In this document: in pieces, positions 33,578-35,725 of the stretch | How positions within the stretch are numbered: position 1 is the first letter of the stretch | Layout: every line of letters begins with the position of its first letter | Assembly: GCA_001799895.1 (NCBI GenBank) | Contig: MGUI01000039.1 | Span: 1 to 35,725 of the forward strand | Direction: 5' to 3' | Origin: Elusimicrobia bacterium GWD2_63_28 | Lineage (GTDB): Bacteria > Elusimicrobiota > Elusimicrobia > Elusimicrobiales > UBA9959 | Length of the DNA stretch: 35,725 nucleotides | Made by a program: the position numbers and the translations under genes | Notes under the pieces: generated by a model | Seen by the model: only the letters and a program-made list of their open reading frames with translations | The model's database searches: none | What the model was told of the DNA's origin: nothing

Positions 33578-34150
33578 TTACCAGTTATGCGCCAGCACTT
33601 CGAAGTAGGCCTTGGGATGCGCGCAGGCCTGGCAGTTCTCCGGGGCCTCTTCGCCCTCGTGGGTGTAGCCGCAGTTGATGCAGCGCCAGGTGGTCTTTTT
33701 GGCCTTCTTGAAGACCTGGCCGTCCTCGAGGTTCTTCAGGAAGCCGCGGTAGCGGGCCTCGTGCTGCTTCTCGGCCACGCCGATGGCGTCAAAGGCCTTG
33801 GCCACGGGTTCGAAGCCCTCTTCGCGGGCGGTCTTGGCGAAATCGGGGTACATGCTGCCCCACTCGTGCTTCTCGCCGTCGGCGGAGGCTTTCAGATTGG
33901 ACTTGGTGTCGCCGATGCAGCCGGCGGGGAAGGTGGCGGTTATCTGCAGGTCGCCGCCCTCGAGGAATTTGAAGAAGCGCTTGGCGTGCTCCTTCTCCTG
34001 CGCGGCGGTCTCTTCGAACGCCATCGAGATCTGAACGTAGCCCTCTTTTTTCGCGGCGCTGGCGAAATAGGTGTAGCGGTTGCGGGCCTGCGATTCGCCA
34101 GCGAAAGCCGCAAGCAGATTCTGCTCGGTCTTGGAACCTTTTATCTTCAT
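33578..34150 (-). CDS. Rubrerythrin
   Basis: This 190-residue peroxide reductase has an N-terminal four-helix di-iron domain (E19 in AGESQARNRY, E52-x2-H55 in AAQEKEH, and a second E-x2-H in VAEKQHEARY) and a C-terminal rubredoxin-like domain (CINCGY ... CQAC). Start ATG 34150 is chosen because an AGGAGGAC ribosome site lies just upstream; the reading frame extends 13 codons further but through that site. It is first in the stress operon and follows a possible leader hairpin and TATAAT box. Confidence 0.96.
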   Translation of the reverse strand: MKIKGSKTEQNLLAAFAGESQARNRYTYFASAAKKEGYVQISMAFEETAAQEKEHAKRFFKFLEGGDLQITATFPAGCIGDTKSNLKASADGEKHEWGSMYPDFAKTAREEGFEPVAKAFDAIGVAEKQHEARYRGFLKNLEDGQVFKKAKKTTWRCINCGYTHEGEEAPENCQACAHPKAYFEVLAHNW

Positions 34151-34175
34151 TTGTCCTCCTGGTTTATGTAAAACA

Positions 34176-34196
34176 CTGCCGGAACCCAACCGGCAG
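34176..34196 (-). terminator. Hairpin between the TIGR02757 gene and rubrerythrin
   Basis: CTGCCGG (34176-34182) pairs with CCGGCAG (34190-34196); on the minus strand the stem is followed by TGTTTT. It may terminate the 34227 gene or, given the TATAAT upstream, be a leader hairpin of the stress operon. Confidence 0.5.
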
Positions 34197-34208
34197 CGAA
34201 AGAGAGAG

Positions 34209-34214
34209 ATTATA
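34209..34214 (-). promoter_or_regulatory. -10 box of the oxidative-stress operon
   Basis: A perfect TATAAT on the minus strand, 58 nt upstream of the rubrerythrin start. No good -35 is found at the expected spacing, which would suit a regulated promoter. It lies just after the stop of the upstream gene. Confidence 0.5.
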
Positions 34215-34226
34215 TTCTACTAAAAA

Positions 34227-34982
34227 TCAGGTATTGTTGCCCCTGATGCCGGCGCGGGTCAGGGCGAAATCGTATCTTACCGGGTCCTCCGGCGCCAGGC
34301 GGCCGAAAAAAGCCGTTATCTCCACGGCGGTCTTCATGGAGGTGTCTTTCCTTTTGGTTATCCCCATGCCCATCGAAACCTGCCGCATGTGAGTATCGAG
34401 CGGGATGATCAGTTTCGAAGGTGACACACCGGTCCAGACGCCCGGGTCCACCGCGTCCTTGCGCACCATCCAGCGCAGGAAAAGGTTCACCCGCTTGAAA
34501 GAACTCTTGTGTTCGGGACAGGGCGTCAGCGTGGGCGCGCAGGCCTGCGTGTTGAAGGCGTTAATGAACCTGTACAGCGCCTCCTCCACGGTGGGCTCGG
34601 CCTTGTCGTAGCCTGCCAGGAAGAGTTTTTCCAGCGAGCCGTATTTCTCCAGCGCGCGCTTTATATTGAGCAGGAAGACCGCCATTTCCTCTCCTGTCGT
34701 AAAGCGGTGCTTGTAACGGGCCAGATTCTTCTTTATCTCCGCCGGCGGCGTAGTCTTAAGCCAGGCCGCCGGGGTCTTGCCCATGGGGGCAAGGACCTTC
34801 TCTACGCTTTTTAAAATCTGCGTGACATTGCCGTAGGCCAGGCAAGCCGCTATCAGGCCGACCACCTCGCGGTCGGCGGCGCTCTTATACCTCCAGACGA
34901 ATTCCAGCGGGTCCGGGTGTATAAATTCCGGCCGGTTCATCTCGCGGTAGGTCTTCTCAAGGAAAGCTTTTGTGGGGAGCAT
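34227..34982 (-). CDS. TIGR02757/DUF2400 family protein
   Basis: This 251-residue protein is recognised by family motifs: HPDPLEFVWRY near residue 22, REVVGLIAACLAYGN near 38, and RVNLFLRWMVRKDAVDPGVW with LIIPLDTHMRQVS near 164-205. The family is widespread, resembles helix-hairpin-helix DNA glycosylases in its C-terminal half, and has no established function. No signal peptide is present. ATG 34982 has no ribosome site and lies just 6 nt after a TATAAT box, so the mRNA is probably leaderless. It sits between hcp and the stress operon on the same strand but has its own promoter. Confidence 0.88.
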   Translation of the reverse strand: MLPTKAFLEKTYREMNRPEFIHPDPLEFVWRYKSAADREVVGLIAACLAYGNVTQILKSVEKVLAPMGKTPAAWLKTTPPAEIKKNLARYKHRFTTGEEMAVFLLNIKRALEKYGSLEKLFLAGYDKAEPTVEEALYRFINAFNTQACAPTLTPCPEHKSSFKRVNLFLRWMVRKDAVDPGVWTGVSPSKLIIPLDTHMRQVSMGMGITKRKDTSMKTAVEITAFFGRLAPEDPVRYDFALTRAGIRGNNT

Positions 34983-34988
34983 GATGTA

Positions 34989-34994
34989 ATTATA
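34989..34994 (-). promoter_or_regulatory. -10 box giving a probable leaderless mRNA
   Basis: TATAAT on the minus strand (34994-34989) is followed by TACATC and then the ATG of the TIGR02757 gene. A normal 6-7 nt gap from the -10 would start transcription at the start codon itself. Confidence 0.5.
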
Positions 34995-35003
34995 TTAAAG
35001 AGA

Positions 35004-35031
35004 GGGGCAGAGGTCTCTCCTCCTCTGCCCC
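35004..35031 (-). terminator. Terminator after hcp
   Basis: GGGGCAGAGG (35004-35013) pairs perfectly with CCTCTGCCCC (35022-35031) around an 8-nt loop; on the minus strand the stem is followed by TCTCTTTAATAT. It lies 16 nt after the hcp stop. Confidence 0.75.
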
Positions 35032-35047
35032 GCCCCGTTTACTAGTG

Positions 35048-35725
35048 TTAAGCGCTGGCTTTAGCGCCGAGTATGGCTTCCAGGTCCTTCTGCGCGGTCG
35101 TGGTGGGCATGATGTTGAACTTCTCCACCAGCACCTTCAGCACGGCCGGGGTAACGAAGGCCGGCAGCGTCGGGCCGAGGCGGATGTTCCTTATGCCGAG
35201 GTGCAGCAGGGTCAGCAGGATGCAGACGGCCTTCTGCTCGTACCAGCTCAGGATCATCGACAGCGGCAGGTCGTTGACGCCCACGTTGAAGGCCTTCGAC
35301 AGGGCCACCGCCACCTGTATGGCCGAGTAGGCGTCGTTGCACTGGCCCATGTCGAGCAGGCGCGGGATGCCGCCGATGTCGCCGAATTCCTGCTTGTTGA
35401 AGCGGAACTTGCCGCAGGCCAGCGTCAGGATAACGGTATCCTTGGGCGCCTGCTCGGCGAACTCGGTGTAGTAGTTGCGGCCGGGCTTGGCCCCGTCGCA
35501 GCCGCCGATGAGGAAGAAGTGCTTGAGCTTGCCGGCTTTGACCGCGTCGATCACGGTGCCCGCCACGCCCATCACGGTGTTATGGCCGAAGCCCACCAAA
35601 ATGGTCTTGGGGTCGCCGTCCTCGGTGAACCCGGGGGCTTTCAGCGCCGCTTCCACGGCCGGGCCGAAGTCGCCGTTCTTGAGGTGCGTCACGCCGGGCC
35701 ATTCCACCAGGCCGGTGGTGAAGAT
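35048..35725 (-). CDS. hcp: Hydroxylamine reductase / hybrid-cluster protein, C-terminal part
   Basis: 225 codons of an open frame run off the right edge; full-length Hcp is about 540-550 residues, so only the C-terminal two-fifths are here. Motifs of the hybrid-cluster domain are present: [27 protein letters not shown] and [10 protein letters not shown] supply cysteine ligands, and [19 protein letters not shown] and LGPTLPAF are characteristic. Hcp reduces NO or hydroxylamine and protects anaerobes from nitrosative stress. The true start lies outside; an internal GTG at 35707 is not a start. It stands next to the oxidative-stress operon on the same strand. Confidence 0.95.
   Translation of the reverse strand: MFTTGLVEWPGVTHLKNGDFGPAVEAALKAPGFTEDGDPKTILVGFGHNTVMGVAGTVIDAVKAGKLKHFFLIGGCDGAKPGRNYYTEFAEQAPKDTVILTLACGKFRFNKQEFGDIGGIPRLLDMGQCNDAYSAIQVAVALSKAFNVGVNDLPLSMILSWYEQKAVCILLTLLHLGIRNIRLGPTLPAFVTPAVLKVLVEKFNIMPTTTAQKDLEAILGAKASA

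Overview
The window reads as chromosomal DNA from a GC-rich, Gram-negative anaerobic bacterium. Outer-membrane machinery (a TolC-type channel with an adaptor and MacB-type ABC pump, and a lipoprotein) points to a double membrane. Rubrerythrin, superoxide reductase, rubredoxin, thiol peroxidase and hybrid-cluster protein point to an anaerobe that copes with oxygen and NO. The DUF4912 protein, the regulator joining an excisionase-type HTH to a receiver, and the CRTAC1-type protein would fit Elusimicrobiota or a similar uncultured lineage; this placement is inference, since no rRNA or ribosomal protein gene is present. No tRNA, CRISPR array, insertion sequence or phage gene was recognised.

Layout. 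1-3354 (minus): a three-subunit molybdenum hydroxylase operon (FAD, 2Fe-2S and Mo subunits), with the Mo subunit cut by the left edge. 3474-5767 (plus): a ZIP metal transporter and a soluble MEDS-PAS-LuxR regulator. 5981-7518 (plus): a DUF4912 protein, a doubtful Cys-containing small ORF and a small E-set-like protein, behind a structured leader. 7604-7951 (minus): a stand-alone receiver. 8201-16600 (plus): a compact six-gene unit with a strong sigma70-type promoter and a 9-nt-period repeat array. It encodes an HTH-receiver regulator, an acetolactate-synthase-like TPP enzyme, an O-methyltransferase-like protein, an orphan peptide-type binding protein, a cupin and a large hybrid histidine kinase. 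16721-16795 (minus): the tail of a destroyed rhodanese gene. 16831-19338: a GT-C glycosyltransferase and a TPR protein. 19509-23949: a TolC/MacA/MacB-like export system plus a small membrane protein. 24048-28209: an oversized GlmS and a type I glutamine synthetase with its own promoter. 28396-32386: an exported protein of unknown function, a PAP2 phosphatase lipoprotein and a CRTAC1-type FG-GAP protein. 32437-34150 (minus): the oxidative-stress operon rbr-tpx-sor-rub. 34227-35725 (minus): a TIGR02757 protein and the C-terminal part of Hcp, cut by the right edge.

The most interesting segment is 8201-16600. Enzymes able to make and modify a small molecule are co-transcribed with an exported binding protein that has no permease, a cupin, a membrane hybrid kinase and a receiver-bearing DNA-binding protein. 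This looks like a small-molecule synthesis-and-sensing module, though the molecule cannot be read from sequence. Other notable items are a shared 15-nt promoter word 12 nt upstream of two start codons, a probable leaderless gene at 34982, the enlarged GlmS, and the rhodanese remnant.
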